Of a stretch of 64,000 nucleotides of DNA, positions 41,601 to 43,612 are shown one piece after another. Every line of letters starts with the position of its first letter. Positions within the stretch are counted from its first letter, which is position 1. Source of the stretch: Symbiodinium natans (Eukaryota; Sar; Dinophyceae; Suessiales; Symbiodiniaceae). The position numbers and the translations under genes were made by a program. The stretch lies in NCBI GenBank assembly GCA_905221605.1, contig CAJNDS010002509.1:124001-188000 (forward strand). Reading direction: 5' to 3'. Below the pieces are notes generated by a model, which did not search any database, was not told the origin of the DNA, and worked only from the letters and a program-made list of their open reading frames with translations.

Positions 41601-43612
41601 AGCATTGGAATGTTGAAGTTCAACATTGGGGCCGGATCGAAGATCCAAGATTCAAGATCTCCTCGAATACTTAGCCTTGAATTCTGGATCCAACTCCAAT
41701 GATCTTGAACTTCAAAATTGGAACCCTAAACCCTAAACCCTAGACCCTAGACCCTAAACCCTAAACCCTAAACCCTAAACCCTAAACCCTAAACCCTAAA
41801 CCCGTTCAAGTTGTCCGCTCGAACCTTGGCTTTTGAAATTGGATCCGGCCCCCATGTTGAACTTCACCTTCCAAATGGGTGGTTGTCAAAATGCTGATCC
41901 CTTTTGGGGTACCCTAAATAGTAGGTGCCGTATTATAATAGGGATCCAAAAAGGGACCATAATTTTGACAACCACCCAAATGTCTAAAGTAGATTCACAA
42001 AAGTTGGAACATCCTCATCCTCATTCCCCAAAAGGTATTTCTTTGCCATAGTTGGGTAACATTTTACATGCTTAAGGGTACTTAAACCCAATAAGGAGTA
42101 AACACATATTTTTAGTATTATCCCAACCATGAACTAGGTTGAGGGTCTCATTTTCATGAGTCAGGAACCAGAGTGACCTGAAAAGTTGGAAACTCGAGCA
42201 TCAGGTCTTGAATTTTAATTACCCACCCTCCAAACCTAGCTAGACTCCCCAATATCGGTGGATAATTGAAGGGGTGATACAATTTATCAACGCATTTTCG
42301 GCATAGTTCCTTTCCCTCCTTTAGCAACGCATGCGGTGGCGCAGAGGGTGGGGACGGTGCGGGTGGTGGTGGTGAAAGCCGCTAGCGATCTTGAAGCCCT
42401 AAAAGCCTGTAGCCCTAAACACCCACAACACTACTCCCCTAAACCCCCAAAACCCCGAACCCCGAAAGACCCTATAGACCCCTAAAGCCCTAAACCCTAC
42501 ACCCGACTGGCTCTCAGGTTCTTGGCTGCAAGGAGTGATAACTCTGCTCTTCGGGAATTCTTTCGCGCAATTCTTGCCCAAGGGAGTGAACACGGACTTC
42601 GTGAAGCTTGGCCTGTTTCAAGTGTGTGGGTGTGTGTGTGTGTGTGTGCGCGTGTTTCTTTAGTTTTTTGATTTCCCCCCCCCATTTTCCTGGAGTCTCC
42701 AACCACAGAGTCTCCCGGAGTGCCCAACCCCGAGTGTCCTCCGCAATCCCAGCCCCAGAGTCTCCCCCGGAGTGCTCAACCCAGAGTGTCCCCCCTAGTG
42801 CTCAACCCAGAGTGTCCCGGCCGTGCGCCCAACCCACAGTGTCGGAGTGCTTAGCCTTGGAGTTTTTCTTGGAGTGTGCAAATTCAGAGTTTTGCTGGAG
42901 TCCAATCCCGGAGTGCCCAGCCCCCAGAGTCTCTCTAGAGAGCCCAGAGTCTCCCTACAGTGCCTAACTCCGGGGGGGGGGAAGTGGGGGGGGGGGGCAA
43001 GGGGGCGGGGGAGGGGGGGAGGCCCAAAAGCCCGTGACAGATTTCGAAGAAAAACAGGACTTGGCTCGGCCCCCCTAAACCCTAAACCCTAAGCCCTAAA
43101 CCCTTGTAAACCATGAAAGTTGTTGGGTTTTGTCGTTTGCAAGACAAGGTCCAGGTCTGGCCTCTACAAACCATAAGGAGGTTGATGAAAATTCGGGGCC
43201 CTATCTCAACCCCCCAAAAAGTAATACGAGTCCCTTATAATAAGGTTTCCAACATGGGGCACCCCTAATCCGGAAACCCCCCATAAAAGTTTCAGGTCCG
43301 TTGGTTTCGAATATTGGTGTTACAGGCTTTGAGTTCAAGGTTGCACGACTTCAGCCCAGGAAGCAGCTCCGATTGGGCTTCCTTGCGCGTGTCCTCGTTC
43401 GTTTGGAGAGGCATCATCAGCCGGAGAGACTCCGCGTCGTTTTTAAGTTTGCCAAGTCCGACACGGATTTTTCTACCATCTTCGACTTACCTTTCGAGGA
43501 GGTTGATACCTGGTGGACCAACGTCCTCCAGGCAGCAACCGCTCTTACTCCCGAGAAGCGCACGGATTTTAAGAGTCTTCCGAATTCAAGTTCAACCCTA
43601 GGAGAACCGTAG
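7110..43612 (+). CDS. PPIP5K: PPIP5K/VIP1-type inositol pyrophosphate kinase, split gene
   Basis: Members of this family phosphorylate InsP6/InsP7 at the 1/3 position and carry an N-terminal ATP-grasp kinase and a C-terminal histidine-acid-phosphatase-like domain. Both are recognisable here, in the right order, on one strand. Kinase: LADRRWALRM, EHGIPTPKHL, KIDKPFLEKP, REIYLYHPQ, DHGGGRALF, REGSYIYQEP, YTLRVG, YHEARK. Phosphatase-like: LVRHGERTPKQK, LKIKWGGEL, AQENGQRFRER, LHTSLQHDVK, LSLNGALPSIV, LYMGETVTLM, HLVYDVSHN, RSRLFF, LARVLVRLE. About 35 exons of 20-160 bp are listed separately. Uninterrupted phase agreement runs through 9279-11353, 12924-13766, 18916-25826, 28637-30874 with 32152, and 32984-35314. 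About 36 kb of gene yields roughly 2.7 kb of coding sequence. The exact 5' start is not found. The end is placed at the first in-frame stop of the last recognised exon. Confidence 0.85.
7706..7741 (+). CDS. PPIP5K: PPIP5K exon: HGIPTP segment
   Basis: Reads EHGIPTPKHLGR after GCCGAG|. This is the GIxxPR/K segment that follows the DRR motif in the family. The 3' edge is within 2 bases. Confidence 0.65.
7905..9017 (+). other. open segments inside a kinase intron, status unclear
   Basis: Five open pieces with plausible AG and GT edges lie between two secure kinase exons: 7905-8000 (KAMNATASTMRDAQAFIF), 8468-8537 (CAFEGQSPTRVEELRLQYAG), 8614-8718 (NLGEQMPALEILGTSML), 8872-8923 (EEDGHQVHVASRKKEPR) and 8971-9017. 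Their phases do not form a consistent chain. Known PPIP5Ks have only a short variable stretch here. They may be a lineage-specific insertion, alternative exons or chance. Confidence 0.3.
8726..8843. mobile_element. foldback element
   Basis: An inverted pair involving GAGACCACGCGGGAG and GGGACCGCG, with inner GGGACCC/GGAGCCC arms. The GGGAACCTCCCATATG end is the inverse of GTGGGAGGTTCCC at about 8016, so the two may also bound a larger 0.8 kb unit. Confidence 0.5.
9279..9347 (+). CDS. PPIP5K: PPIP5K exon: KPFxEKP motif
   Basis: Reads EYDDHVVVNG then KIDKPFLEKPA (23 codons, phase 0 at both ends). KPFVEKP is a hallmark of the PPIP5K ATP-grasp fold, contributing nucleotide contacts. Acceptor GGGAGAG|; donor is GC (GCC|GCTAGG). 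Confidence 0.9.
10030..10071 (+). CDS. PPIP5K: PPIP5K exon: IYLYHP segment
   Basis: Fourteen codons, VKRSDREIYLYHPQ, equivalent to 'EDHNIYIYYP' in the family. Acceptor GGCAAG|, donor CAG|GTCGC, phase 0 on both sides. Confidence 0.85.
10943..11064 (+). CDS. PPIP5K: PPIP5K exon: GGG loop and GSYIYQE
   Basis: Starts DHGGGRALFSSIESG and ends SVRREGSYIYQEP, matching 'SAGGGSxRLFRK...RKTGSYIYEEF'. Acceptor TTCCCCACAG|, donor CATG|GTTTAG (the donor GT is part of a TTTAGGG-type tract). Ends in phase 2. Confidence 0.9.
11313..11353 (+). CDS. PPIP5K: PPIP5K exon: VYTLRVG
   Basis: Completes the split codon and reads PKPDASAVYTLRVG, equivalent to 'PTDGTDVKVYTVG' with the same spacing from YIYQE. The donor needed to keep frame is GA (GTGG|GAAGAT). 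Confidence 0.8.
11667..11827 (+). CDS. PPIP5K: PPIP5K exon: YHEARK
   Basis: Reads YHEARKIGFTAGPSSMSL and stays open through KERRIPSS to a GT at 11828 (GTC|GTAAGA). The family has 'YAHAEARKSPxLDG...KEVRYP'. An earlier end at 11728 (GGA|GTATCC) is also possible. Confidence 0.75.
12811..12843 (+). CDS. PPIP5K: candidate PPIP5K mini-exon before an 80-bp telomeric intron
   Basis: Reads PSINPQTWPR up to CCCAG|GTACTAC. The next exon starts with a second copy of the same CAG|GTACTAC sequence, and joining the two keeps the frame. Confidence 0.45.
12844..12923 (+). repeat. 80-bp intron of CCCTAAA repeats flanked by a direct repeat
   Basis: CCCAGGTACTAC occurs at 12840-12851 and again at 12919-12930, with further similarity to their right (AGCCACT and GGCTACT). 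Between them is almost only CCCTAAA-type sequence. GT and AG sit in the duplicated sequence. Confidence 0.7.
12924..13022 (+). CDS. PPIP5K: PPIP5K exon: YYGYCVVSP
   Basis: Reads YYGYCVVSPTILSSEE, then LDDAPISELTSTIQNLG. It corresponds to 'RYPVxLxxEE' ahead of the GFDLLR helix, longer than in animals. Donor GA (CTAGG|GAGCCCAG) lies in the foldback element terminus. Confidence 0.75.
13023..13130 (+). mobile_element. family 2 foldback element occupying a whole intron
   Basis: The intron runs from GAGCCCAGTGGTGCCC to GGTCGCTGGGTTACTAAG|. It starts and ends with the element's inverted termini, carries a short TTTAGGG run in the middle, and splicing at its ends keeps phase 2 to phase 2. Confidence 0.75.
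13131..13179 (+). CDS. PPIP5K: PPIP5K exon between two GA-donor introns
   Basis: Reads NGHSCVLSLKAPWALQ and ends at CAG|GATTTAGG (GA donor). Phase fits both neighbours. Confidence 0.6.
13405..13548 (-). repeat. long CCCTAAA array
   Basis: CCCCAAA variants at the left, then about 18 perfect CCCTAAA units within a kinase intron. Confidence 0.95.
13766..13855 (+). CDS. PPIP5K: PPIP5K exon: end of ATP-grasp domain
   Basis: Reads EKEVAAQLQKIFGQTIFGI and ends IVNGSS, aligning with '[22 protein letters not shown]...NGxS'. Acceptor CCCCCGAG|, donor TCG|GTGAAG. The frame remains open to CCT|GTTGGG at 13885, so a longer exon is possible. The usual DVNG motif is not clearly present afterwards. Confidence 0.75.
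14208..15659 (+). CDS. nested intronless ORF: zinc-ribbon-like, glycine-rich, 12-bp repeat tail
   Basis: 483 codons from the first in-frame ATG. The frame is open back to a TGA at 14100, and a good acceptor (TTTTTGGCAG| at 14141) suggests an upstream exon could also join. Residues 5-41 hold CQCPAC and CPQCHQQC, giving a CxxC-x23-CxxC zinc-ribbon-like arrangement. Residues about 50-90 are hydrophobic and Gly/Ala-rich (ALVVAVEAAPAVIICGAIAG), possibly membrane-inserted. An Ala/Lys-rich helical region follows. From about residue 350 the protein is a Ser-Leu-Arg-Lys repeat. I do not recognise the family. It lies on the same strand inside a PPIP5K intron-sized gap, carries no telomeric repeats and has higher GC than its surroundings, consistent with a retrocopy or nested gene. 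Expression is unproven. Confidence 0.6.
   Translation: MPLWCQCPACNQTVEMDTDCTPDDLGWQGLVRQCPQCHQQCRLVHLEVHFQDQAVSWLSTAVCGLCALVVAVEAAPAVIICGAIAGAVGGCNDMAHGTLRDDGWRVCSGAFGVLTSVAGGASGVLKNFANVSRARHVTAWNKAEKLAKLASQGATVDEAAKATKAARVVAQAAKAAEQTGKQARAAEVAYRAISSVSACCTSVEGIAKGDAVKAVGGCVTAGCSAGSAVQTGMTPVNFVESADSAVNKSIVASCGRASLADLARDTRRAGPNTPVTINGKVTKSLREAAALSKNALHQAYAEVQAASSKAETIAESVGGKLFREGSRAPQMLAENCDSLMEVHACLTEPVKSLRKSKSRRRSLRESLRKSLRKSRRKSLRKSPRKISRKSRRKSLRKTLCKRPCQSPRKSLRKSLHTSPRRARARPRLRKTLRNLLRKTLRKTLRKTLRKTLRKTLPETLRRIAPEPAQEPAQEQINCKAFAV
15258..15640 (+). repeat. 12-bp coding minisatellite (GAGCCTGCGCAA)
   Basis: About 30 imperfect copies of a 12-bp unit. Because 12 is a multiple of 3 and the unit lacks stops, all six frames are largely open: SLRK, AQEP and Cys/Ala/Arg in the forward frames, and Leu/Arg or Gly/Ser/Cys repeats in reverse. 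Frame choice within the tail therefore rests on the upstream part only. Confidence 0.9.
16093..16218. mobile_element. foldback element
   Basis: The left arm AGACCCCTTGGAGGATCC pairs with the right arm GGATCCTCCCGGGGGTCT, with inner CAAAGTAGA/TCTACTTTTTG. There is no coding capacity. Confidence 0.8.
16240..17430 (+). CDS. candidate linker exons between kinase and phosphatase halves
   Basis: Open pieces with plausible edges at 16240 to about 16351 (TDKLHVQQSAGRANSLVASS), about 16854-16898, and 17336 to about 17430 (LWPGVPRWGIIDHFGDVVPP), the last directly followed by a foldback element. They lie where a longer-than-usual interdomain linker would be encoded, but phase was not verified. Confidence 0.35.
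17428..17565 (+). repeat. 80-bp direct duplication of an element end
   Basis: TTATGGTTCTACTACT followed by TTTGCTTAAGAACCCC occurs twice, 77-80 bp apart. The same AGAACCCC/ACTATTTGC end is found in the AT-rich foldback at 49.9 kb. Confidence 0.8.
18408..18485 (+). CDS. PPIP5K: candidate PPIP5K linker exon
   Basis: Reads RNELLKEMQFKPRMSLRDRC after CTCAG| or GCAAG|. It is similar in character to the 'KILGNIVMREL' helix that follows the ATP-grasp domain, but short. The donor is unresolved. Confidence 0.45.
18490..18813 (+). repeat. degenerate TTTAGGG/TTCAGGG array
   Basis: 320 bp of TTTAGGG mixed with TTCAGGG, TTGAGGG and TTTGGGG units, much more diverged than neighbouring perfect arrays, suggesting an older insertion. 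Confidence 0.9.
18855..18915 (-). repeat. CCCTAAA array ending in CCCTAG acceptor
   Basis: Eight units, the last being CCCTAG, abutting the exon at 18916. Confidence 0.85.
18916..19026 (+). CDS. PPIP5K: PPIP5K linker exon
   Basis: Begins right after a CCCTAG telomeric unit and reads KKLRDLRAWAQQPNNVDLPS, then SRELLFSGFDSES. Ending at A|GTTCCC gives phase 1, which fits the next exon. Confidence 0.55.
19310..19385 (+). repeat. TTTAGGG array
   Basis: Ten units directly upstream of the exon at 19388; the array's final GGGTCAG gives the acceptor. Confidence 0.9.
19388..19508 (+). CDS. PPIP5K: PPIP5K linker exon
   Basis: Reads SDVQCLIQSPLKQYLPSSSV, then LDPAHEPCTGIASQECPLS. Acceptor GGTCAG|, donor CAGG|GTGTAGGG (donor inside a telomere-like sequence). 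Phases 1 in and 2 out fit both neighbours. Confidence 0.65.
19988..20075 (+). CDS. PPIP5K: PPIP5K exon before the RHG motif
   Basis: Reads CADVRLANQPATAEALEADG, then RFFDAGISG. Acceptor CCTTCCCAG|, donor GGG|GTAACT. Phase 2 in and 0 out fit both sides. Confidence 0.65.
20470..20521 (+). CDS. PPIP5K: PPIP5K exon: VRHG of phosphatase-like domain
   Basis: Reads SLVDGVELLCVVMLVRHG, matching 'TMMELRCVIAVIRHG'. The histidine acid phosphatase core RHG is split by an intron whose donor must be GC (CACG|GCCGCC) to continue into ERTPKQK. Confidence 0.9.
20629..20731. mobile_element. foldback element with near-perfect arms
   Basis: CTTGGAAGCCCTTTTGACTC at the left is the inverse of GAGTCAGAAGGGCTTCCAAG at the right (one mismatch). 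Confidence 0.9.
21080..21165 (+). repeat. TTTAGGG array
   Basis: About 12 perfect units in the RHG/ERTPKQK intron. Confidence 0.95.
21298..21390 (-). repeat. CCCTAAA array
   Basis: About 13 units, inverted relative to the array 130 bp upstream in the same intron. Confidence 0.95.
21586..21657 (+). CDS. PPIP5K: PPIP5K exon: ERTPKQK
   Basis: Joins VRHG to ERTPKQKIKGKLTL, then SNCFQAGHG. The animal motif is RHGDRTPKQK, so Asp is replaced by Glu here. Acceptor GAGTCCCAG|, donor GGGG|GTTTTAGG. Confidence 0.92.
22220..22375 (+). repeat. TTTAGGG array
   Basis: About 20 units with a few TTTACGG, TTCAGGG and TTTGGGG variants towards the right. Confidence 0.95.
22513..22648 (+). repeat. long perfect TTTAGGG array
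   Basis: About 19 perfect units, one of the purest runs in the window and so probably recent. Confidence 0.97.
22994..23069 (+). CDS. PPIP5K: PPIP5K exon: KKHQLKRL helix
   Basis: Reads KKHQLKRLSAALAKLLETLG, equivalent to '[21 protein letters not shown]'. Phase 1 in fits the previous exon exactly. Donor GAGA|GTAGG. Confidence 0.85.
23520..23691 (+). repeat. TTTAGGG array switching to TTTTAGGG
   Basis: The first about 5 units are TTTAGGG; from about 23557 the unit becomes TTTTAGGG and stays so for about 17 uninterrupted copies. Confidence 0.97.
23797..23903 (+). repeat. TTTAGGG/TTTCGGG array
   Basis: About 15 units including three consecutive TTTCGGG. Confidence 0.95.
24229..24332. repeat. 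G-rich tract
   Basis: Runs of 5-11 G separated by single A residues for about 100 bp, with strong quadruplex potential. A similar tract lies at 25467-25590. Gly/Glu-rich open frames across these are artefacts. Confidence 0.95.
24919..24952 (+). CDS. PPIP5K: PPIP5K exon: NELRALKHREK
   Basis: Eleven whole codons after one base, NELRALKHREK, aligning with 'KPKLEQLKTVLE'. Donor GC (AAG|GCCTAG) keeps phase 0 into the next exon. Confidence 0.7.
25143..25209 (+). CDS. PPIP5K: PPIP5K exon: YRAKVVISALP
   Basis: Reads ALDCIKRAGMDYRAKVVISA, equivalent to 'MYGHFSGINRKVQLTYLP'. Acceptor GTTGTCAG|. A GA donor (CCTG|GAAGGG) gives the phase the next exon needs; a GT 5 bases later does not. Confidence 0.8.
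25760..25826 (+). CDS. PPIP5K: PPIP5K exon: LKIKWGGEL
   Basis: Reads EGEGAALTLKIKWGGELRFG, matching the invariant 'LxLKWGGELT' of the family. Acceptor CTCCAAG|, donor GGGAA|GTACGT. Confidence 0.9.
26108..26359 (-). repeat. two CCCTAAA arrays
   Basis: Arrays at 26108-26180 and 26310-26359 in the same intron. Confidence 0.95.
27281..27365 (+). CDS. candidate exon
   Basis: Reads NFTPPREPDIPEDPPHRIQF, then PEAADLLQ, after ACTGAAG| and before a TTTAGGG array. It looks coding, but phase does not link directly to the flanking kinase exons. Confidence 0.4.
27501..27628 (+). CDS. PPIP5K: PPIP5K exon: QENGQRFRER
   Basis: Reads TLLEQIGETLDPNAPKPTAK, then STAQENGQRFRERTFAG. AQENGQRFRERTF corresponds to 'QAEELGRAFRCMYPG'. 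Phase 2 in fits the previous kinase exon; donor GCCG|GTGAGG. Confidence 0.7.
28183..28247 (+). CDS. PPIP5K: candidate PPIP5K exon
   Basis: Open in two frames after GCTCAG|. The frame that fits the upstream phase reads CRGFCSGPARIRSVRPQGFG; the other reads CAEVFVQVLPESDLF. A GA donor would restore phase 0 for the next exon. Confidence 0.4.
28297..28405 (+). repeat. three tandem copies of about 48 bp
   Basis: CCCCAACTCTGCTTGCTCTT followed by CGAAAAGGTTTG recurs three times with small changes. Confidence 0.85.
28441..28541. mobile_element. foldback element, family 1
   Basis: GTTGGGATGTTCCCCTTATA at the left is inverted as TATAAGGTGTAACATCCCAA at the right, with inner CAGTCCTTAGTAGGGAT/ATCCCTAGTAAGGACTG. 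A CCCTAAA run abuts the right end. Confidence 0.92.
28637..28688 (+). CDS. PPIP5K: PPIP5K exon: LHTSLQHDVK
   Basis: Reads DVAQLHTSLQHDVKSLG, matching 'RLHSTYRHDLKIY'. Acceptor CTTCCCTCCAG| is strong. Donor GGCG|GTTTAGGG: the GT is the first part of a telomeric array. Confidence 0.85.
28789..28859 (+). CDS. PPIP5K: PPIP5K exon: SRHEGYIREAL
   Basis: Reads SLGRRTSRHEGYIREALITK. It occupies the position of 'ASDEGRVQMTAAAF'. Phases fit both sides. Acceptor TTTCAGAG|, donor AAA|GTCCCAA. Confidence 0.6.
28926..29023. mobile_element. foldback element, family 5
   Basis: AGGGTCCATGTACCTAAATT at the left and GATGTACATGGACCCT at the right are inverted. Relatives lie near 21.95, 39.51 and 44.84 kb. Confidence 0.8.
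29055..29150 (-). repeat. CCCTAAA array
   Basis: About 13 units with two CCCCAAA variants. Confidence 0.95.
29505..29675 (-). repeat. longest CCCTAAA array
   Basis: About 24 units over 170 bp with a single 1-bp deletion near the middle. Confidence 0.97.
29708..29792 (+). CDS. PPIP5K: PPIP5K exon: FFIARAAVLAN
   Basis: Reads NMPSLNPSSSEAQDFFIARA, then AVLAN. It runs into LLSLNGALP of the next exon as in 'AAAFAKGLLALEGELTP'. Donor GC (AACA|GCAGC) gives the required phase 1. Confidence 0.7.
30011..30102 (+). CDS. PPIP5K: PPIP5K exon: LSLNGALPSIV
   Basis: Reads LLSLNGALPSIVTELVNTLD, then DAEWGGPSGL, matching 'LLALEGELTPILVQMV'. Acceptor CCGCCGAG|, donor CTG|GTTGAG. Confidence 0.85.
30256..30413. 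mobile_element. foldback element, family 3
   Basis: Termini CTTGAAGGTTCATGG and CCATGAACCTCCAAG are inverted, with inner ACTTATAA/TTATAAGT repeats. A second copy is at 34499-34652. Confidence 0.85.
30425..30512 (+). repeat. TTTAGGG array
   Basis: About 12 perfect units. Confidence 0.95.
30553..30607 (+). CDS. PPIP5K: PPIP5K exon, linker
   Basis: In the phase set by the previous exon it reads CVRTEGSSSTQRSRAFNL. Acceptor TTGTTCTTGCAG|, donor CTCC|GTAAAC. All three frames are open, so the frame rests on phase. Confidence 0.6.
30643..30750 (+). repeat. TTTAGGG array
   Basis: About 15 units, one with a single-base loss. Confidence 0.95.
30769..30874 (+). CDS. PPIP5K: PPIP5K exon: EVEEMFGFHADDSLLLRR
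   Basis: Reads GNKEGREVEWQNKPWQEVEE, then MFGFHADDSLLLRR. Phase 1 in and 2 out match both neighbours. Donor CAT|GTGAAG. It occupies the variable region before the 'TPSGS' segment of animal enzymes. Confidence 0.7.
31182..31290 (+). repeat. TTTAGGG array with CTTCGGG/CTTAGGG end
   Basis: About ten perfect units followed by GCTTCGGG and GCTTAGGG variants. Confidence 0.95.
31380..31830. other. AT-rich segment without telomeric repeats
   Basis: 450 bp of AT-richer sequence with TG and TATG microsatellites and no clear gene, ending at a poly-C run (31831-31855). It contrasts with its surroundings and may be a separate insertion. Confidence 0.4.
32152..32257 (+). CDS. PPIP5K: PPIP5K exon: TPKEAAIRFAEVVQGLYKEH
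   Basis: Reads HQHATPKEAAIRFAEVVQGL, then YKEHHAERQKLSTSC, equivalent to 'TPSGSISLIKSM...VYSLIQSLTSQ'. Acceptor CTTGCTGCCGCTGCCCAAG|. Phase 2 in fits. A GC donor (TGC|GCAGCC) keeps phase 0. Confidence 0.8.
32455..32646. repeat. poly-C tract with interspersed T
   Basis: 190 bp that is almost entirely C. Pro-rich and Gly-rich open frames on both strands are artefacts. It lies within a kinase intron. Confidence 0.98.
32833..32972 (+). repeat. TTTAGGG array
   Basis: About 14 perfect units followed by CTTAGGG variants. The array's right end (TTTAAGAG|) provides the acceptor of the next exon. Confidence 0.95.
32984..33004 (+). CDS. PPIP5K: PPIP5K micro-exon: LLVEQFL
   Basis: Seven codons between TTTAAGAG| and |GTTTGG. 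Phase 0 on both sides joins STSC to ELTKQES. A longer version to 33017 (VWAR) would break phase. Confidence 0.5.
33130..33341 (+). repeat. 16-bp composite array TCAAGGGTTTAGGG
   Basis: Units of 16 bp alternate a TTTAGGG core with TCAAGGG, a higher-order derivative of the telomeric repeat, about 13 copies. Confidence 0.9.
33343..33590 (+). repeat. minisatellite GGGCCTTGCCCACGAATGTT
   Basis: About 11 copies of a 21-26 bp unit directly joined to the preceding telomere-derived array. It is open in all frames, giving artefact repeat proteins. Confidence 0.95.
33728..33766 (+). CDS. PPIP5K: PPIP5K exon: ELTKQESVELYMG
   Basis: Thirteen codons leading into ETVTLM. 'LYMG|ETVTLM' matches 'LYHSETLELM'. 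Donor GA (GGG|GAACTC); phase 0 both sides. Confidence 0.8.
33894..33999. mobile_element. foldback element, family 1
   Basis: CCTTATACCAACAGTCCTCA and GGACTGTCAGTATGGGG arms, with ends GGGGCGGTTCCCC and GGAACATCCC. Confidence 0.8.
34284..34381. mobile_element. foldback element, family 1, with possible flanking duplication
   Basis: Arms CCTTATACGAACAGTCCTT and GGCCTGTTAGTGTAAGG. Flanks CATGGGGCCTTGGCATG (34271) and CATGGGCGCTTAGCATG (34380) are direct repeats with four mismatches. Confidence 0.8.
34499..34652. mobile_element. foldback element, family 3
   Basis: TACTTGGAGGTTCAGTGTAC at the left and GTACCATGAACCTCCAAGTA at the right, with inner CTTATAA/TTATAAG motifs. Confidence 0.88.
35090..35170 (+). 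repeat. TTTAGGG array
   Basis: About 11 units. Confidence 0.95.
35236..35314 (+). CDS. PPIP5K: PPIP5K exon: ETVTLMKERYKERVEG
   Basis: Reads ETVTLMKERYKERVEGVEGF, then GNRKLL, equivalent to 'ETLELMLRRWSKLEKDF'. Acceptor GGCTAAG|, donor TTGG|GTTTAGGG (GT is part of the following telomeric tract). Confidence 0.85.
35363..35590 (+). other. alternative or extra exon, frame ambiguous
   Basis: Directly after a short array is a segment open in two frames. One reads QLKAERWPILMFAGLGALNQ and has the phase expected after the previous exon; the other reads ADFDVCWFGGSEPDIAGSGS and stays open for about 80 codons. The next exon at 35666 can also be joined without it. Confidence 0.35.
35666..35740 (+). 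CDS. PPIP5K: PPIP5K exon: FDSYKRYWPTMGG
   Basis: Reads FDSYKRYWPTMGGSAFILWP. Acceptor ATGTAG|, phase 1 in. The 3' edge is unresolved. Confidence 0.55.
35914..35963 (+). CDS. PPIP5K: PPIP5K exon: DLMDEPSFDMFLG
   Basis: Reads DVAGDLMDEPSFDMFLG after CCGCGTAG|. It ends inside the G-run that begins the foldback element filling the next intron. Confidence 0.65.
35964..36172 (+). mobile_element. family 2 introner-like element with a telomeric array inside
   Basis: The left terminus GGCCCCAGCAGTGCCCC and the right terminus GGGTACCCTTTTTTG...CTTGGCTACCAAG| are the two ends of a family 2 element. The space between holds about 110 bp of TTTAGGG (35989-36105). The whole unit coincides with an intron between two recognised kinase exons. 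Confidence 0.75.
36173..36264 (+). CDS. PPIP5K: PPIP5K exon: HLVYDVSHN
   Basis: Reads FVTVPHAFDHLVYDVSHNKD, then KLILGRQLFR, matching '[22 protein letters not shown]'. Acceptor CTACCAAG| belongs to the preceding element. The donor is unclear (GG or GC). Confidence 0.85.
36295..36392 (+). repeat. TTTAGGG array
   Basis: About 13 units with one TTTACGG and one TCTAGGG. Confidence 0.95.
36517..36632. mobile_element. foldback/TTATAAG-rich element
   Basis: GGGGCCCCCTAG at the left and AAGGGGGCCCTAC at the right flank repeated GGTTATAAGG motifs. Confidence 0.55.
37018..37078 (+). CDS. PPIP5K: PPIP5K exon: AMQSAFEFSDHL
   Basis: Reads SEPCARAMQSAFEFSDHLCQ, equivalent to the 'TMELYRLSKALADIV' helix. 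Acceptor CCCCCCAG|, donor CAG|GTCGGG. Confidence 0.65.
37784..38041. mobile_element. family 1 foldback element interrupted by a telomeric array, 9-bp TSD
   Basis: The left arm CTTATACTAACGGTCC and right arm GGACTGTTAGTTTC pair, but about 140 bp of CCCTAAA (37868-38008, about 20 units) lies between them. GATATACTT occurs at 37775-37783 and again at 38042-38050, a 9-bp target-site duplication of the element. Confidence 0.9.
38365..38466 (+). CDS. PPIP5K: candidate PPIP5K exon
   Basis: Reads KVVAAVETTMTADNVPGRTT, then GFKAGGQEQAS, after AAGCAG|. GC donor proposed. Good coding character, but no clear family motif. Confidence 0.5.
38470..38576 (+). repeat. TTTAGGG array
   Basis: About 14 units with two 1-bp deletions (GGGTTAGGG). 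Confidence 0.95.
38942..39034 (+). CDS. PPIP5K: PPIP5K exon: FLNRLQRYLRRAAG
   Basis: 31 codons, phase 0 at both ends: VFFLNRLQRYLRRAAGLPES, then PREMAETDLRG. It corresponds to the 'TPLVRKIRSDLQR' region. Acceptor TCCTGGCAG|, donor GGG|GTTAGA. Confidence 0.65.
39112..39224 (+). repeat. TTTAGGG array
   Basis: About 16 perfect units. Confidence 0.97.
39510..39616. mobile_element. foldback element, family 5
   Basis: CTAAGGGTCCGGGTACCT at the left and AGGTGCATGGACCCTTAG at the right are inverted; inner GTACTTGGACCCT. Confidence 0.75.
39800..40535 (+). other. open segments, possible extra exons
   Basis: Coding-looking stretches at about 39807-39900 (EFYWHYYVEFKFAARSQ), 40155-40264 (LIHEQGGVTHLQPCTRQDKP) and about 40470-40530 (LKIQPERAQDILPASS). 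They lie within a kinase intron between the exons at 38942 and 41386 and were not needed to keep phase. Confidence 0.3.
41138..41366. mobile_element. family 4 element fused to a CCCTAAA array
   Basis: The right end ACTAAGGGACCATGTAACTA is joined directly to about 21 CCCTAAA units (41215-41366), replacing the usual ACTACCCTTA terminus. The left end is GGGTAGTAACATGGTCCCC. Confidence 0.75.
41386..41427 (+). CDS. PPIP5K: PPIP5K exon: VRSRLFF
   Basis: Reads VEGVEPVRSRLFFG, matching 'HVRTRLYFTSE'. Acceptor CTGCGCAG|. The frame stays open to 41443 with a GCTAAG donor, but joining near TTCGG fits the next exon's SDNSALREFF better. Confidence 0.75.
41874..41982. mobile_element. foldback element
   Basis: GGGTGGTTGTCAAAAT at the left is the perfect inverse of ATTTTGACAACCACCC at the right, with inner GATCCCTTTTGG/CCAAAAAGGGACC. 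Confidence 0.92.
42518..42621 (+). CDS. PPIP5K: PPIP5K exon: SDNSALREFFRAIL
   Basis: Reads FLAARSDNSALREFFRAILA, then EHGLREAWPVS, equivalent to 'TSESHVHSLLSILRYG...EQWKRAM'. Acceptor GCTCTCAG|, donor TTTCAA|GTGTGTG. A second frame is also open, but this one gives the phase needed by the last exon. Confidence 0.7.
42680..42975 (+). repeat. minisatellite GGAGTGCCCAACC, second locus
   Basis: The same CCCGGAGTGCCCAACCCCGA unit as at 5.04-5.34 kb, about ten diverged copies, ending in a G-rich tract. Confidence 0.9.
43326..43612 (+). CDS. PPIP5K: last recognised PPIP5K exon, C-terminus
   Basis: Reads FEFKVARLQPRKQLRLGFLA, RVLVRLERHHQPERLRVVFK, FAKSDTDFSTIFDLPFEEVD and on to TAG at 43610. LARVLVRLE...RLRVVFKFAKSD aligns with 'MTQIVIMLYED...RFHVELHFSPG', the end of the phosphatase-like domain. 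Acceptor GGTGTTACAG| and phase 1 fit the previous exon. It is the longest exon of the gene. A further splice inside it cannot be excluded. Confidence 0.75.

Noticed and set aside
42325-42392. Segment THAVAQRVGTVRVVVVKAA as a kinase exon
   Set aside because: No donor gives the phase needed by the next exon, and the family alignment runs from RSRLFF to SDNSALREFF without it.
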